From an uncultured Lachnospiraceae bacterium (lineage in GTDB: Bacteria > Bacillota > Clostridia > Lachnospirales > Lachnospiraceae): a DNA stretch of 64,000 bases. The DNA is taken from the NCBI GenBank assembly GCA_900546495.1, contig URDN01000006.1:26198-90197 (forward strand). Direction: 5' to 3'. Below are positions 17,500 through 27,059 of the stretch, one piece after another. The stretch's first letter is position 1; each line of letters begins with the position of its first letter. Below the pieces are notes generated by a model. That model saw only the letters and a program-made list of their open reading frames with translations. It searched no databases and had not been told where the DNA came from. A program made the translations under genes and the position numbers.

Positions 17500-19482
17500 A
17501 TGGACGAGAACAGAGGAAACAACCAGGGAGGAAATAACAAAGGGCGTAAAAATGGTCAGAACATGCTTTGGTTTGTACTTGCGACCGTTGTGGTACTTCT
17601 CCTTGTGACAATGATTACAAATGGAATCGGAAGTCTGACAAATCAGGAAATTACGTATTCTAAGTTTCAGACAATGGTAAAGGAACATAAAGTAAAAAGT
17701 GTTGTCATTACCAACAGTCAGATTGATATTGAGCCGGTAGAGGATAAAAAGAGCTTATATCAGGTAACTTATTATACAGTAAACCTGAAAGATGACCGTA
17801 TGTATGAAATGCTGGATGAGTACGGAGTTGATTATACCGGTAAGAACAATACGACTTCTGCCTGGGTATATCAGATTTTGAGTTTTGTTATTCCAGTCGC
17901 TTTAGTCTGGATACTGCTTGGACTTGCCATGCGGAAAATGGGCGGCGGAGGCGGCGTCATGGGCGTCGGCAAGAGCAATGCAAAAATGTATGTGGAGAAA
18001 TCCACCGGTGTTACATTTCGTGATGTAGCGGGACAGGATGAAGCAAAAGAATCCCTGCAGGAAGTAGTAGATTTCCTGCATAACCCACAAAAATATACAG
18101 CTATCGGTGCAAAACTGCCGAAGGGAGCATTATTAGTAGGACCTCCTGGTACCGGTAAGACATTACTGGCAAAAGCAGTCGCAGGTGAGGCGGGCGTGCC
18201 GTTCTTCTCACTGGCAGGTTCTGATTTCGTAGAGATGTTTGTCGGTGTCGGAGCATCCCGTGTCCGTGATCTGTTCAAAGAAGCACAGAAACAGGCACCA
18301 TGTATTATTTTTATCGATGAGATCGATGCTATTGGTAAAAGTCGTGACAGCCATTACGGCGGCGGAAACGATGAGCGTGAGCAGACATTGAACCAGTTGC
18401 TGGCAGAGATGGATGGTTTTGATACGTCCAAAGGTCTGCTGATCCTGGCAGCTACCAACCGCCCGGAAGTACTGGATAAGGCACTTTTGAGACCGGGACG
18501 TTTTGACCGTCGTATCATCGTGGATAAACCGGATTTGAAAGGTCGTGTGGAGACGCTTCGCGTACACTCCAAGGATGTTAAAATGGATGATTCTGTAGAT
18601 CTGGAAGCAATCGCACTGGCTACTGCCGGTTGCGTAGGTTCCGATCTCGCAAATATGATCAACGAGGCCGCCATCAATGCGGTTAAGAATGGCAGACAGT
18701 ATGTGACGCAGGCAGATTTATTCGAGTCTGTAGAGGTTGTTATTGCCGGTAAAGAGAAAAAAGACCGTATCATGGGACCGAAAGAAAAACGACTGGTTGC
18801 CTACCATGAAGTCGGTCATGCACTGGTTACTGCGTTACAGAAAGATGCAGAGCCGGTACAGAAGATCACAATTGTACCGCGAACTATGGGATCTCTGGGA
18901 TACACCCTGCAGATGCCGGAGGAAGAGAAATATCTGGAGACAAAAGCCGAGCTGGAAGCACGTCTGGTTACCTATATGGGTGGTCGTGCCGCAGAGGAAA
19001 TTATGTGTGATTCTGTGACAACAGGCGCATCCAACGATATTGAGATGGCTACAAGAATTGCCCGTGCAATGGTAACACAGTTTGGTATGTCCGATGAGTT
19101 TGGCCTGATGGGTGTAGAATCTGTGGAGAACAGATACTTAGATGGACGTGCCGTGACAAACTGCGGTGATGAGACTATTGCAAAAGTAGATGAAGTAGTA
19201 AAAGTAATGCTTCAGAAAGCTTATGATACAGCAAAAGAAATGCTGTTAAGTCATCGTGAAGTTCTGGAGCGGATCGCCGGATATCTGTATGAACATGAGA
19301 CCATTACCGGTAAAGAGTTCATGGATATCTTCAAAGAAATGACAGAAGGAGAGCAGCCGATCGATGTAGAAGCAGAAGAAGTAACTGCGCAGGCAGATAC
19401 ACAGTCTGCACCGATGAAAGAAAATGAGACAGAGTTTTCCGGAAATGAGCCGGTTGCGCCGGATGAGGCTTTTGAGGAGTAA
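17500..19482 (+). CDS. ftsH: ATP-dependent zinc metalloprotease FtsH
   Basis: A 660-residue membrane-bound AAA+ protease that degrades damaged or short-lived membrane and cytosolic proteins as a hexamer. Two membrane segments (about residues 22-45 and 125-150) flank a small external domain; the Gly-rich linker leads to the ATPase with Walker A GPPGTGKT (214-221), Walker [12 protein letters not shown] and the second region of homology; the zinc site is HEVGH (436-440). The last ~45 residues are an acidic tail without catalytic motifs. The start has only GAGA as ribosome binding site. Length and order are standard. Confidence 0.97.
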   Translation: MDENRGNNQGGNNKGRKNGQNMLWFVLATVVVLLLVTMITNGIGSLTNQEITYSKFQTMVKEHKVKSVVITNSQIDIEPVEDKKSLYQVTYYTVNLKDDRMYEMLDEYGVDYTGKNNTTSAWVYQILSFVIPVALVWILLGLAMRKMGGGGGVMGVGKSNAKMYVEKSTGVTFRDVAGQDEAKESLQEVVDFLHNPQKYTAIGAKLPKGALLVGPPGTGKTLLAKAVAGEAGVPFFSLAGSDFVEMFVGVGASRVRDLFKEAQKQAPCIIFIDEIDAIGKSRDSHYGGGNDEREQTLNQLLAEMDGFDTSKGLLILAATNRPEVLDKALLRPGRFDRRIIVDKPDLKGRVETLRVHSKDVKMDDSVDLEAIALATAGCVGSDLANMINEAAINAVKNGRQYVTQADLFESVEVVIAGKEKKDRIMGPKEKRLVAYHEVGHALVTALQKDAEPVQKITIVPRTMGSLGYTLQMPEEEKYLETKAELEARLVTYMGGRAAEEIMCDSVTTGASNDIEMATRIARAMVTQFGMSDEFGLMGVESVENRYLDGRAVTNCGDETIAKVDEVVKVMLQKAYDTAKEMLLSHREVLERIAGYLYEHETITGKEFMDIFKEMTEGEQPIDVEAEEVTAQADTQSAPMKENETEFSGNEPVAPDEAFEE

Positions 19483-19537
19483 GAAAACGAATGCGATCAG
19501 ATTTCTTACTGCAAGAGAAAAAAGAATAATATGACAG

Positions 19538-19579
19538 AAACGGTCAGAGTAGAGAAGCAATTTTCTGCCCTGACCGTTT
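19538..19579 (+). terminator. Hairpin between ftsH and uvrC
   Basis: AAACGGTCAG / CTGACCGTTT, a 10-bp stem with a 22-nt loop, but only TTT follows, so it may terminate weakly. Confidence 0.55.
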
Positions 19580-19606
19580 GGGGACTTCAAGAGGATTGAA
19601 AAGCTT

Positions 19607-21484
19607 ATGGGAACAGAGAAACTATTTGATATTCAGGAGGAATTGAAAAAACTGCCGGATCATCCGGGCGTGTATATTATGCATGACGATCGGGATGCAA
19701 TCATTTATATCGGAAAAGCCATCAGCCTGCGAAATCGGGTGCGTCAGTATTTTCAGACGAGCCGAAATAAGGGACCAAAGATTGAGAAGATGGTCACGCA
19801 TATCGATCATTTTGAATATATTCTGACAGATTCCGAACTGGAAGCACTGGTGCTGGAATGTAATCTGATCAAGGAACATCGTCCGAAGTATAATACGATG
19901 CTGAAGGATGATAAGACTTATCCGTATATCAAAGTGACGTTGGGTGAGGCCTATCCGAGAGTGCTGTTTTCCCGTCTGATGAAAAAGGATAAATCAAAGT
20001 ATTATGGACCTTACACCAGTGCAGGAGCGGTAAAGGATAGCATTGATCTGGTGCAGAAGCTATTTCAGATCCGAACCTGCAACCGGACGCTTCCGCGGGA
20101 TATTGGAAAAGAACGTCCCTGCCTGAATTATCATATTCATCAGTGTCAGGCGCCCTGTCAGGGATATATTTCAAAGGAAGATTACCGTTTACAGATCCGT
20201 AGTGCTATGGAACTGCTGAACGGAAATTTTGCACCGGTGATCAAAAATCTGGAGGAAAAGATGCAGACGGCATCGGAGGCACTGGAATTTGAAAAAGCCA
20301 TGGAATACCGTGATCTGCTGACCAGTGTGCGGCAGGTGGCGCAGAAGCAGAAAATCACCAGTTTTGATGGAGAGGACCGTGATATTCTGGCACTGGCGAT
20401 GGATGACCGTGATGCGGTTGTGCAGGTATTCTTTGTCCGGGAAGGCAGGCTGATCGGCAGAGAGCATTTTCATGTGACAATCGGTGCAGAGGACACGAAA
20501 AAAGAGGTTCTTTCCACATTTATCAGTCAGTATTATGCGGGAACGCCGTTTGTGCCCAAAGAGATCATGCTTCCGATGGAAATTAACGATGCGAATGTGG
20601 TAGCAGAGTGGTTGTCGGCAAAGCGCGGACAGAAAGTATATATTCGCGTGCCGAAGAAAGGTCAGCGGGAGAAACTGGTAGAACTTGCAGAACAAAATGC
20701 GGTGATGGTACTGACGCAGGACAAAGAAAAAATCCGAAGGGAAGAAGGGCGGACCATCGGAGCGGTCAAGGAAATTGCAGATCTGCTGGATCTTGGCTAC
20801 GTCAAACGAATGGAGGCTTATGATATTTCCAACACGAACGGTTTTGAATCTGTTGGTTCTATGGTGGTTTATGAACGGGGAAAACCTTGCAGAAGCGATT
20901 ATCGTAAATTTAAGTTAAAAACCGTAACCGGACCGGACGATTATGCATCCATGCGGGAAGTGCTGACGCGGCGTTTTAGCCATGGAATGGAAGAACGGGC
21001 ACAGAACAAAGAAAAGAATCTGGCGCAGGAATACGGCAGTTTTACCAAATTTCCGGATCTGATCTTGATGGATGGTGGAAAAGGACAGGTTAATATTGCG
21101 TTGGAAGTGCTGGATGAATTGAAACTTGCTATTCCGGTATGCGGTATGGTAAAGGACGATCATCACAGAACCCGTGGACTATATTTTAATAATGAGGAAA
21201 TACCGATCGATCGACATTCAGAAGGATTTCGGCTGATTACCCGGATTCAGGATGAGGCACACCGTTTTGCCATTGAATACCATCGTTCTCTGCGAAGTAA
21301 GCAGCAGGTGCGGTCGATTCTGGATGATATTCCGAATATCGGTGAGACGCGGAGAAAGGCATTGATGCGGAAGTTCCGGTCTTTGGAAAAAATCCGGGAA
21401 GCATCCGTGGAACAACTGCTGGAAGTGGACGGCATGAATGAAAAAGCGGCACAGTCCGTATACCAATTCTTCCATAAGGAATAA
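19607..21484 (+). CDS. uvrC: Excinuclease ABC subunit C
   Basis: A 625-residue nuclease of nucleotide excision repair that makes both incisions after UvrAB loads it. The GIY-YIG domain is at the N-terminus ([20 protein letters not shown]), followed by a UVR motif near residue 200 ([10 protein letters not shown]), the RNase-H-like 5' nuclease domain ([18 protein letters not shown]) and the C-terminal helix-hairpin-helix pair ([17 protein letters not shown]). Length is normal. No uvrA or uvrB is in the window. No LexA-like box was noticed before it. Confidence 0.97.
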   Translation: MGTEKLFDIQEELKKLPDHPGVYIMHDDRDAIIYIGKAISLRNRVRQYFQTSRNKGPKIEKMVTHIDHFEYILTDSELEALVLECNLIKEHRPKYNTMLKDDKTYPYIKVTLGEAYPRVLFSRLMKKDKSKYYGPYTSAGAVKDSIDLVQKLFQIRTCNRTLPRDIGKERPCLNYHIHQCQAPCQGYISKEDYRLQIRSAMELLNGNFAPVIKNLEEKMQTASEALEFEKAMEYRDLLTSVRQVAQKQKITSFDGEDRDILALAMDDRDAVVQVFFVREGRLIGREHFHVTIGAEDTKKEVLSTFISQYYAGTPFVPKEIMLPMEINDANVVAEWLSAKRGQKVYIRVPKKGQREKLVELAEQNAVMVLTQDKEKIRREEGRTIGAVKEIADLLDLGYVKRMEAYDISNTNGFESVGSMVVYERGKPCRSDYRKFKLKTVTGPDDYASMREVLTRRFSHGMEERAQNKEKNLAQEYGSFTKFPDLILMDGGKGQVNIALEVLDELKLAIPVCGMVKDDHHRTRGLYFNNEEIPIDRHSEGFRLITRIQDEAHRFAIEYHRSLRSKQQVRSILDDIPNIGETRRKALMRKFRSLEKIREASVEQLLEVDGMNEKAAQSVYQFFHKE

Positions 21485-21498
21485 AAAAGTGGTATACT
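21470..21498 (+). promoter_or_regulatory. Weak candidate promoter of hprK
   Basis: TATACT at 21493-21498 with TTCCAT 17 bp upstream, overlapping the end of uvrC. The -35 is poor. Confidence 0.3.
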
Positions 21499-21620
21499 TA
21501 CTGTACCTATTGATAAAAACTGGAAAAACTATGTAACAGATATTAGATGTTATGCGATTATTCAGGGGAGCAGATTTCTCTCAATAGTTGCCAAATAATA
21601 CAGAAATGGAGAAAAATATA

Positions 21621-22559
21621 ATGCAGGGAGTCAGTGTACAACAGTTAGCAGAAAAAATGAAATTTAAGTGTTTTACGCCGTGTGTGGATATGTCAAAACG
21701 AATGATCACCACCCCGGAGATTAACCGACCGGCATTGGAGCTGGCAGGATATTTTGAACATTTTGCGGAGGAACGTATCCAGATCATTGGAATGGTTGAG
21801 TATTCTTATCTGGAGACTTTATCTGAGGGGGATCGTGAGGAACGCTATCGGAAACTTCTGGGATTTAATGTGCCATGTGTCATTATGTGTCGTGATTATG
21901 AGCCGGATGAAGTCGTATTGCGGATCGCAGGAGAGCGTGGGGTTCCAATCCTTGGTTCACCGGATGCGACCTCCAACGTGGCAGCGGAAGCAATTTATTT
22001 TCTGACCGGCAAGCTGGCACCGTGCATTTCCATTCATGGTGTACTGGTTGACATTTACGGCGAAGGTGTCCTGATCATGGGCGAAAGCGGTATTGGAAAA
22101 AGTGAAGCTGCGCTGGAGCTGATCCGGCGTGGACATCGTCTGGTTACCGATGATGTGGTAGAAATCCGCAAGATCAATAATAATACACTGATCGGAACAT
22201 CGCCGGATATTACCCGTTATTTTATTGAGCTGCGCGGTATCGGAATTATCGATGTAAAGACACTGTTTGGTGTAGAGTGTGTCAAAGAGCAGCAGACCAT
22301 TGATCTGGTCATTAAGCTGGAAGACTGGAAGAAAGACAAAGAATACGACCGTCTGGGACTGGAAGAAGAATACACAGAGATTTTGGGTAACAACATTGTG
22401 TGTCATTCCATTCCGATTCGTCCGGGACGGAATCTGGCAGTCATCTGTGAGGCAGCAGCTGCAAACCACAGACAGAAAAAGATGGGCTATAATGCGGCGA
22501 AAGAATTGTATCGAAGAGTAGAAAATAATCTGAAAAACGGAAATTCTACGGAAATTTAA
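21621..22559 (+). CDS. hprK: HPr kinase/phosphorylase
   Basis: A 312-residue bifunctional enzyme that phosphorylates and dephosphorylates Ser46 of HPr, the switch for carbon catabolite control in Firmicutes. The N-terminal domain shows INRPALELAGYF; the kinase domain has the P-loop GESGIGKS (154-161) followed by the family signature EAALELIRRGHRLVTDDVV and the C-terminal RPGRNLAVICEAAAAN. ATG 21621 is preferred (GGAG 9 nt upstream) because it matches the family's N-terminus; TTG 21588 and ATG 21606 are in frame. It is followed by leader element copy 1 rather than by another operon gene. Confidence 0.95.
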   Translation: MQGVSVQQLAEKMKFKCFTPCVDMSKRMITTPEINRPALELAGYFEHFAEERIQIIGMVEYSYLETLSEGDREERYRKLLGFNVPCVIMCRDYEPDEVVLRIAGERGVPILGSPDATSNVAAEAIYFLTGKLAPCISIHGVLVDIYGEGVLIMGESGIGKSEAALELIRRGHRLVTDDVVEIRKINNNTLIGTSPDITRYFIELRGIGIIDVKTLFGVECVKEQQTIDLVIKLEDWKKDKEYDRLGLEEEYTEILGNNIVCHSIPIRPGRNLAVICEAAAANHRQKKMGYNAAKELYRRVENNLKNGNSTEI

Positions 22560-22709
22560 CCAAATTAAGCAAGTCTCCTGATTTTATTGCGTAGAGCAAT
22601 AAGCAGGAAGGAATTGCTTATATCAGAAGAGTTAGAATCCTTCTGATAAGCAGCATAGCAGCTATTTGGTTATGAGCAAGTAGCGTGAGCGGATCGCGAA
22701 ATATTCGCT
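22558..22709 (+). ncRNA. Structured leader element, copy 1 (upstream of M18 aminopeptidase)
   Basis: AACCAAAT (22558-22565) pairs with ATTTGGTT (22664-22671) as an outer stem. Inside are a CCTG...ATTGC / GCAAT...CAGG hairpin (22577-22607) and a perfect TATCAGAAG / CTTCTGATA hairpin (22620-22648). The conserved core ATGAGCAAGTAGCG follows, then the stem AGCGGAT / ATTCGCT (22688-22709) with a GCGA loop. Copies at 29116 and 40439 share the core. It ends 68 nt before the aminopeptidase start. No T-box, glmS or purine riboswitch motif is present. Class unknown. Confidence 0.55.
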
Positions 22710-22777
22710 TGAGATATTAATAAAAAATCAGAATGTCTGCTTCTCTTACGGAGCACATTCAAAAGGAGTGTAACAAT

Positions 22778-24175
22778 ATGGAACGAAAAAATGCATGGAA
22801 AAAATATACAGAGGAAGAAAAAGCAACAATATTTGCTTATGGTGAAGAGTACCGTCAGTTTATCTCTGACTGCAAGACAGAGCGTGAGTGTGTGACTGAA
22901 TTAAAGAAACGTGCAAAAGCAGCAGGATTTCAGGATATGGAAGAAGTGATCGCGAATGGGATCGCTTTGAAAGCCGGAGATCGTGTATTTGCAGACAACA
23001 AAGGCAAGAGTTTTGCTATGTATATTATTGGTAAGAAACCAATGCAGGAAGGTATGAATATCCTTGGTGCACATATCGATTCCCCGCGTCTGGATCTGAA
23101 ACAAAATCCATTATACGAAGATACCGATATGGCATTGCTTGACACTCACTATTATGGTGGCGTAAAGAAATATCAGTGGGTAACACTGCCGTTGGCAATG
23201 CACGGTATAATTGCGAAAAAAGACGGTTCTGTCGTAGAAATCAACATTGGCGAGAAACCGGAAGATCCGGTATTTGGTGTCAGTGATCTGCTGATTCATC
23301 TTTCTGGCGATCAGTTGGAGAAAAAAGGTGCAAAAGTCATCGAGGGTGAGGCTCTTGACATCTTAGTTGGAAGCATGCCGCTTGAAGCTGAGACAGAGGA
23401 AGAAAAGAAAGTAAAAACACTGGTACAGGCAAATGTACTGAAAATTTTAAAAGAGACTTACGGTGTGGAAGAAGAAGATTTCCTTTCTGCCGAGATTGAG
23501 ATCGTTCCGGCAGGTCAGGCAAGAGATTATGGCTTTGACCGTAGCATGATCATGGGCTATGGTCATGATGACCGTGTGTGTGCATATCCGTCCTTCTCTG
23601 CCATTATGGAAATGGAAGCACCGGAGCGCACAAGCGTATGCCTGCTGGTAGATAAAGAGGAGATCGGAAGCGTTGGTGCAACCGGAATGCAGTCCCACTT
23701 CTTTGAAAATATGACAGCAGAAGTAATGAATGCATGTGGCGATTACTGTGAATTAAAATTGCGCCGTGCATTACAGAATTCCAAAGTACTTTCTTCTGAT
23801 GTAAGTGCTGCCTTTGATCCGAACTATCCGAGTGTTATGGAGAAGAAAAATGCTGCATATTTTGGAAGAGGTCTGGTATTCAACAAATATACCGGTGCCA
23901 GAGGAAAATCCGGTTCCAACGATGCAAGTGCTGAATATGTAGCTGAAATTCGTAAGATCATGGATGAAAATGAGGTTTGCTTCCAGACAGCGGAGCTTGG
24001 TAAAGTAGATCAGGGCGGCGGCGGAACGATTGCTTATATCCTTGGAAACTACAACATGCAGGTAATCGACAGTGGTGTGGCAGTACTGAATATGCATGCA
24101 CCATGGGAGATCATCAGCAAAGCAGATCTGTATGAAGCAAAATGCGGATATAAAGCATTCCTGAAAGATGCATAA
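22778..24175 (+). CDS. M18-family zinc aminopeptidase
   Basis: A 465-residue cytosolic metallo-aminopeptidase that removes N-terminal residues from peptides. The M18 signatures are visible: metal-binding GAHIDSPRLDLK, GHDDRVCAYPSF, the catalytic Glu pair in DKEEIGSVGATGMQS, and the C-terminal HAPWEIISKADLYEA. ATG 22778 has AAAGGAG upstream; the frame is open back to 22733. Leader element copy 1 lies just upstream, so expression may be controlled in the leader. The next gene, murB, begins 13 nt after its stop and is likely co-transcribed. Confidence 0.93.
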   Translation: MERKNAWKKYTEEEKATIFAYGEEYRQFISDCKTERECVTELKKRAKAAGFQDMEEVIANGIALKAGDRVFADNKGKSFAMYIIGKKPMQEGMNILGAHIDSPRLDLKQNPLYEDTDMALLDTHYYGGVKKYQWVTLPLAMHGIIAKKDGSVVEINIGEKPEDPVFGVSDLLIHLSGDQLEKKGAKVIEGEALDILVGSMPLEAETEEEKKVKTLVQANVLKILKETYGVEEEDFLSAEIEIVPAGQARDYGFDRSMIMGYGHDDRVCAYPSFSAIMEMEAPERTSVCLLVDKEEIGSVGATGMQSHFFENMTAEVMNACGDYCELKLRRALQNSKVLSSDVSAAFDPNYPSVMEKKNAAYFGRGLVFNKYTGARGKSGSNDASAEYVAEIRKIMDENEVCFQTAELGKVDQGGGGTIAYILGNYNMQVIDSGVAVLNMHAPWEIISKADLYEAKCGYKAFLKDA

Positions 24176-24188
24176 ATTGGAGCTGAGT

Positions 24189-25097
24189 ATGAAAAAAGAA
24201 ATATATGAAACGTTATGTCAGATCTGTGGTTCTGATCAGGTGTTTTGTGAGGAATCAATGAGCCGGCATACTACATTTCGAACCGGTGGACCGGCAGATA
24301 TTCTGGTGACACCGAAGGCAGAACAGATCAGTGAGATTCTTGCCTTGTGCAAAAAAGAGCAGATTCCGTGGACGGTGATCGGAAACGGAAGTAATCTGCT
24401 GGTAGGCGATGGCGGTATTCGCGGTATTGTCATGGAAATCGGTAAACAGATGGCAGAGATCTCTATAGAAGGGACAAAGATTACTGCAGGGGCAGGCGCG
24501 ATGCTTTCTGCTATTGCATCAAAAGCTGCCGCACAGGAACTGACAGGTCTGGAATTCGCTTCTGGAATCCCGGGAAGCCTTGGCGGAGCAGTCGTGATGA
24601 ACGCAGGTGCTTATGGCGGAGAGCTGAAAGATGTTCTGACAGAAGCGACAGTACTGACACCGGAGGGAACGTTTCTGACACTTCCGGTGGCAGAGCTGGA
24701 TCTGTCTTACCGGCACAGCATTATTCCGGAGCGTGGATATCTGGTAGTATCTGCGGTTCTGGAACTGCATCCGGGCAAAGCAGAAGAAATTCGTGCGGTC
24801 ATGGAAGATCTGAAAGAAAAACGTGTGAGCAAACAACCGTTGGAGTATCCGAGCGCAGGCAGTACGTTCAAACGTCCGGAAGGATATTTTGCAGGAAAAC
24901 TGATTCAGGATGCAGGACTTCGTGGCTTTCAGGTGGGCGGTGCTCAGGTATCCGAAAAACACTGTGGTTTTGTGATCAATCGGGATCATGCTACATCGGC
25001 AGATATCTGTAATCTGATGGATCAGGTTTCAGAGATCGTTTTTGAAAAGTTCGGTGTGCGTCTGGAAGCAGAAGTGAAAAAAATCGGGGAGTTTTAG
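24189..25097 (+). CDS. murB: UDP-N-acetylenolpyruvoylglucosamine reductase
   Basis: A 302-residue FAD enzyme that reduces UDP-GlcNAc-enolpyruvate to UDP-MurNAc in peptidoglycan precursor synthesis. FAD-binding motifs are RHTTFRTGGPAD, GNGSNLLVGDGGIRG and ASGIPGSLGGAVVMNAGAYGGE; the substrate part has AGSTFKRP with the catalytic Ser, and AGLRGFQVGGAQVSEKHCGFVIN. ATG 24189 with GGAG 6 nt upstream is preferred to ATG 24168, which would overlap the aminopeptidase end. It belongs to the murB-rapZ-whiA cluster common in Clostridia. Confidence 0.96.
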   Translation: MKKEIYETLCQICGSDQVFCEESMSRHTTFRTGGPADILVTPKAEQISEILALCKKEQIPWTVIGNGSNLLVGDGGIRGIVMEIGKQMAEISIEGTKITAGAGAMLSAIASKAAAQELTGLEFASGIPGSLGGAVVMNAGAYGGELKDVLTEATVLTPEGTFLTLPVAELDLSYRHSIIPERGYLVVSAVLELHPGKAEEIRAVMEDLKEKRVSKQPLEYPSAGSTFKRPEGYFAGKLIQDAGLRGFQVGGAQVSEKHCGFVINRDHATSADICNLMDQVSEIVFEKFGVRLEAEVKKIGEF

Positions 25098-25202
25098 TAC
25101 GTTTGAAAAGTCGGAAAGAAGTCTTTGGCGAATAAGGATAACAAATAAGATTTGTGAAAGGAAATGTGACAGGAATAGGACATCAGGAGTAAGGTGAACA
25201 GT

Positions 25203-26078
25203 ATGGAATATGTAATCGTGACAGGAATGTCGGGGGCAGGAAAATCAACGGCGTTAAAAATTATGGAGGATATCGGGTATTTTTGCGTGGACAATTTTCC
25301 AATCCCCCTGCTGGAAAAGTTTGCGGAATTTGCTGCTTCCGGGGAAACACAGCTTAAGCGGATCGCTTTTGGTATGGACATCCGGAACGGAGAGGCATTA
25401 CAGCAGTTATCCGGAATTATTCAGAATCTGCGTGCACGCGGGAATCATGTGCAGATTTTATTTATGGACGCATCGGATGAAGTGCTGGTGAAACGATACA
25501 AAGAAACCCGCCGGGCACATCCGCTGGCAGGAACTGACCGGGTGGAAAAAGGCATTGAGCTTGAGCGCAAGCAGGTAAAATTCTTAAAGGAGATGGCAGA
25601 TTATATCATTGATACCAGTCAGCTTCTGACCAGAGAATTGAATGCTGCGATCGGTGACATTTTCCTGGGACATCAGGAATATGAAAATATTTATCTGACG
25701 ATCCTGTCTTTTGGGTTTAAATACGGGATTCCGTCAGATGCAGATCTGGTATTTGATGTGCGTTTTCTGCCGAATCCTTATTATCTGGAAGAACTGCGTC
25801 CAAAGACCGGAAATGATCCGGAAATCCAGCAGTTTGTTATGAAAAGCCCGGAGGCGGGAGAATTTTTGGATAAATTGGAAGATATGGTGCGTTTCCTGAT
25901 TCCAAATTATATCAAAGAAGGAAAAAACCGTCTGGTGATCGCCATTGGATGCACTGGCGGAAAGCATCGATCGGTTACATTGACAAATGCACTTTACGAA
26001 AGATTAAAGAAAAATCAGAAATATGGTTTGCGGGCAGAACACCGCGATATTGATAAAGACGCAAAGCGTGGAAAGTAG
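25203..26078 (+). CDS. rapZ: RapZ/YvcJ-type RNase adapter and nucleotide-binding protein
   Basis: A 291-residue P-loop protein (GMSGAGKS at residues 9-16) with the C-terminal GCTGGKHRSVT signature. In enterobacteria RapZ guides small-RNA decay for GlmS control; in Firmicutes the YvcJ orthologue binds GTP and its role is less clear. ATG 25203 is favoured by comparison with the family N-terminus (YVIVTGMSGAGKS); GTG 25194 is in frame. It lies between murB and whiA. The yvcK gene that normally sits between rapZ and whiA is absent. Confidence 0.93.
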   Translation: MEYVIVTGMSGAGKSTALKIMEDIGYFCVDNFPIPLLEKFAEFAASGETQLKRIAFGMDIRNGEALQQLSGIIQNLRARGNHVQILFMDASDEVLVKRYKETRRAHPLAGTDRVEKGIELERKQVKFLKEMADYIIDTSQLLTRELNAAIGDIFLGHQEYENIYLTILSFGFKYGIPSDADLVFDVRFLPNPYYLEELRPKTGNDPEIQQFVMKSPEAGEFLDKLEDMVRFLIPNYIKEGKNRLVIAIGCTGGKHRSVTLTNALYERLKKNQKYGLRAEHRDIDKDAKRGK

Positions 26079-26091
26079 TTGAGGAAGTAAT

Positions 26092-27057
26092 ATGTCTTTT
26101 TCTGGAGAAATGAAGGAGGAGATTGCCCGTCTGATTCCGACGCAGGAAGCGGATGTACGGGCGGAACTTTCTGCCATTATTCGTTTCTGTGGAAGAATTA
26201 TCCGGTTAGAGGACAGCGTGGCGGTTTTGGTGGAAACGGAAAATGTGGCACTGGCAAAGACGTTTGTAAAACTGATCAAGAAAGCATTTGACATTCAGGT
26301 GCAGCTGGAAATCCGCAGACACGGGACCGGAAAAAATAATCAGTATTTTATATTGCTGTCGGAGCGACCGGAAGATATGCTTTATTCGGAGGAACTTCCG
26401 GAGCGTCAGAAGCTTCAGCAGGCGCTGCGGGATATCTGTATCTGGAGTGCACAGGCAGAACCGCGTGACTTGCTGCAGACGTTAGGAAGCAAGCGGGCTT
26501 ATATCAGAGGAGCATTCCTTTGTGCCGGTTCCATGAGTGATCCGGGTAAATCCTATCACTTTGAGCTTGTCTGTGAGGATGAACAGATGGCAGCATTTTT
26601 GAAAGAACAGATAGCAGCATTTTTTGTACATGCAAAGATTATCCTGCGAAAGCAGAAATACATTCTGTATCTGAAAGACAGTGAGGAGATCATTCAGATT
26701 CTGAACGTGATGGAAGCACATAAGTCTTTGATGGAACTGGAAAATATCCGTATTATCAAGGAAATGCGAAACAGTGCAAACAGGCAGTCCAATTGCGACT
26801 CTGCCAATATTAATAAAATGGTGCGTACGGCAGCGCGGCAGGTGGAGGACATCCGTTATATTGAGGAAACCATCGGATTGGAACAACTTGCTCCGGCATT
26901 GCGGGAAATGGCGCAGGTACGTTTGGATAATCCGGATGTATCTTTACAGGAACTTGGAACCTATCTGGATCCGCCTGTTGGCAAATCGGGAGTAAACCAC
27001 AGGCTCAGAAAACTGAAAGAGATTGCAGAAGGCTTAAGGACTGAGGAGGGTGAATAG
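26092..27057 (+). CDS. whiA: WhiA DNA-binding regulator
   Basis: A 321-residue protein with a LAGLIDADG-homing-endonuclease-like N-terminal part (FSGEMKEEIARL, GSKRAYIRGAFLCAGSMSDPGKSYHFEL) that lacks nuclease activity in this family, and a C-terminal helix-turn-helix (NPDVSLQELGTYLDPPVGKSGVNHRLRKL). WhiA controls sporulation genes in Streptomyces and influences cell division and membrane composition in Bacillus. It starts 13 nt after rapZ and ends 2 nt before the lipid kinase gene, whose ribosome binding site lies in its last codons. Confidence 0.95.
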   Translation: MSFSGEMKEEIARLIPTQEADVRAELSAIIRFCGRIIRLEDSVAVLVETENVALAKTFVKLIKKAFDIQVQLEIRRHGTGKNNQYFILLSERPEDMLYSEELPERQKLQQALRDICIWSAQAEPRDLLQTLGSKRAYIRGAFLCAGSMSDPGKSYHFELVCEDEQMAAFLKEQIAAFFVHAKIILRKQKYILYLKDSEEIIQILNVMEAHKSLMELENIRIIKEMRNSANRQSNCDSANINKMVRTAARQVEDIRYIEETIGLEQLAPALREMAQVRLDNPDVSLQELGTYLDPPVGKSGVNHRLRKLKEIAEGLRTEEGE

Positions 27058-27059
27058 AA

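Noticed and set aside
22558..22709. T-box leader upstream of the aminopeptidase
   Set aside because: The T-box antiterminator core (TGGNACCGCG type) and a terminator with T-run are absent.
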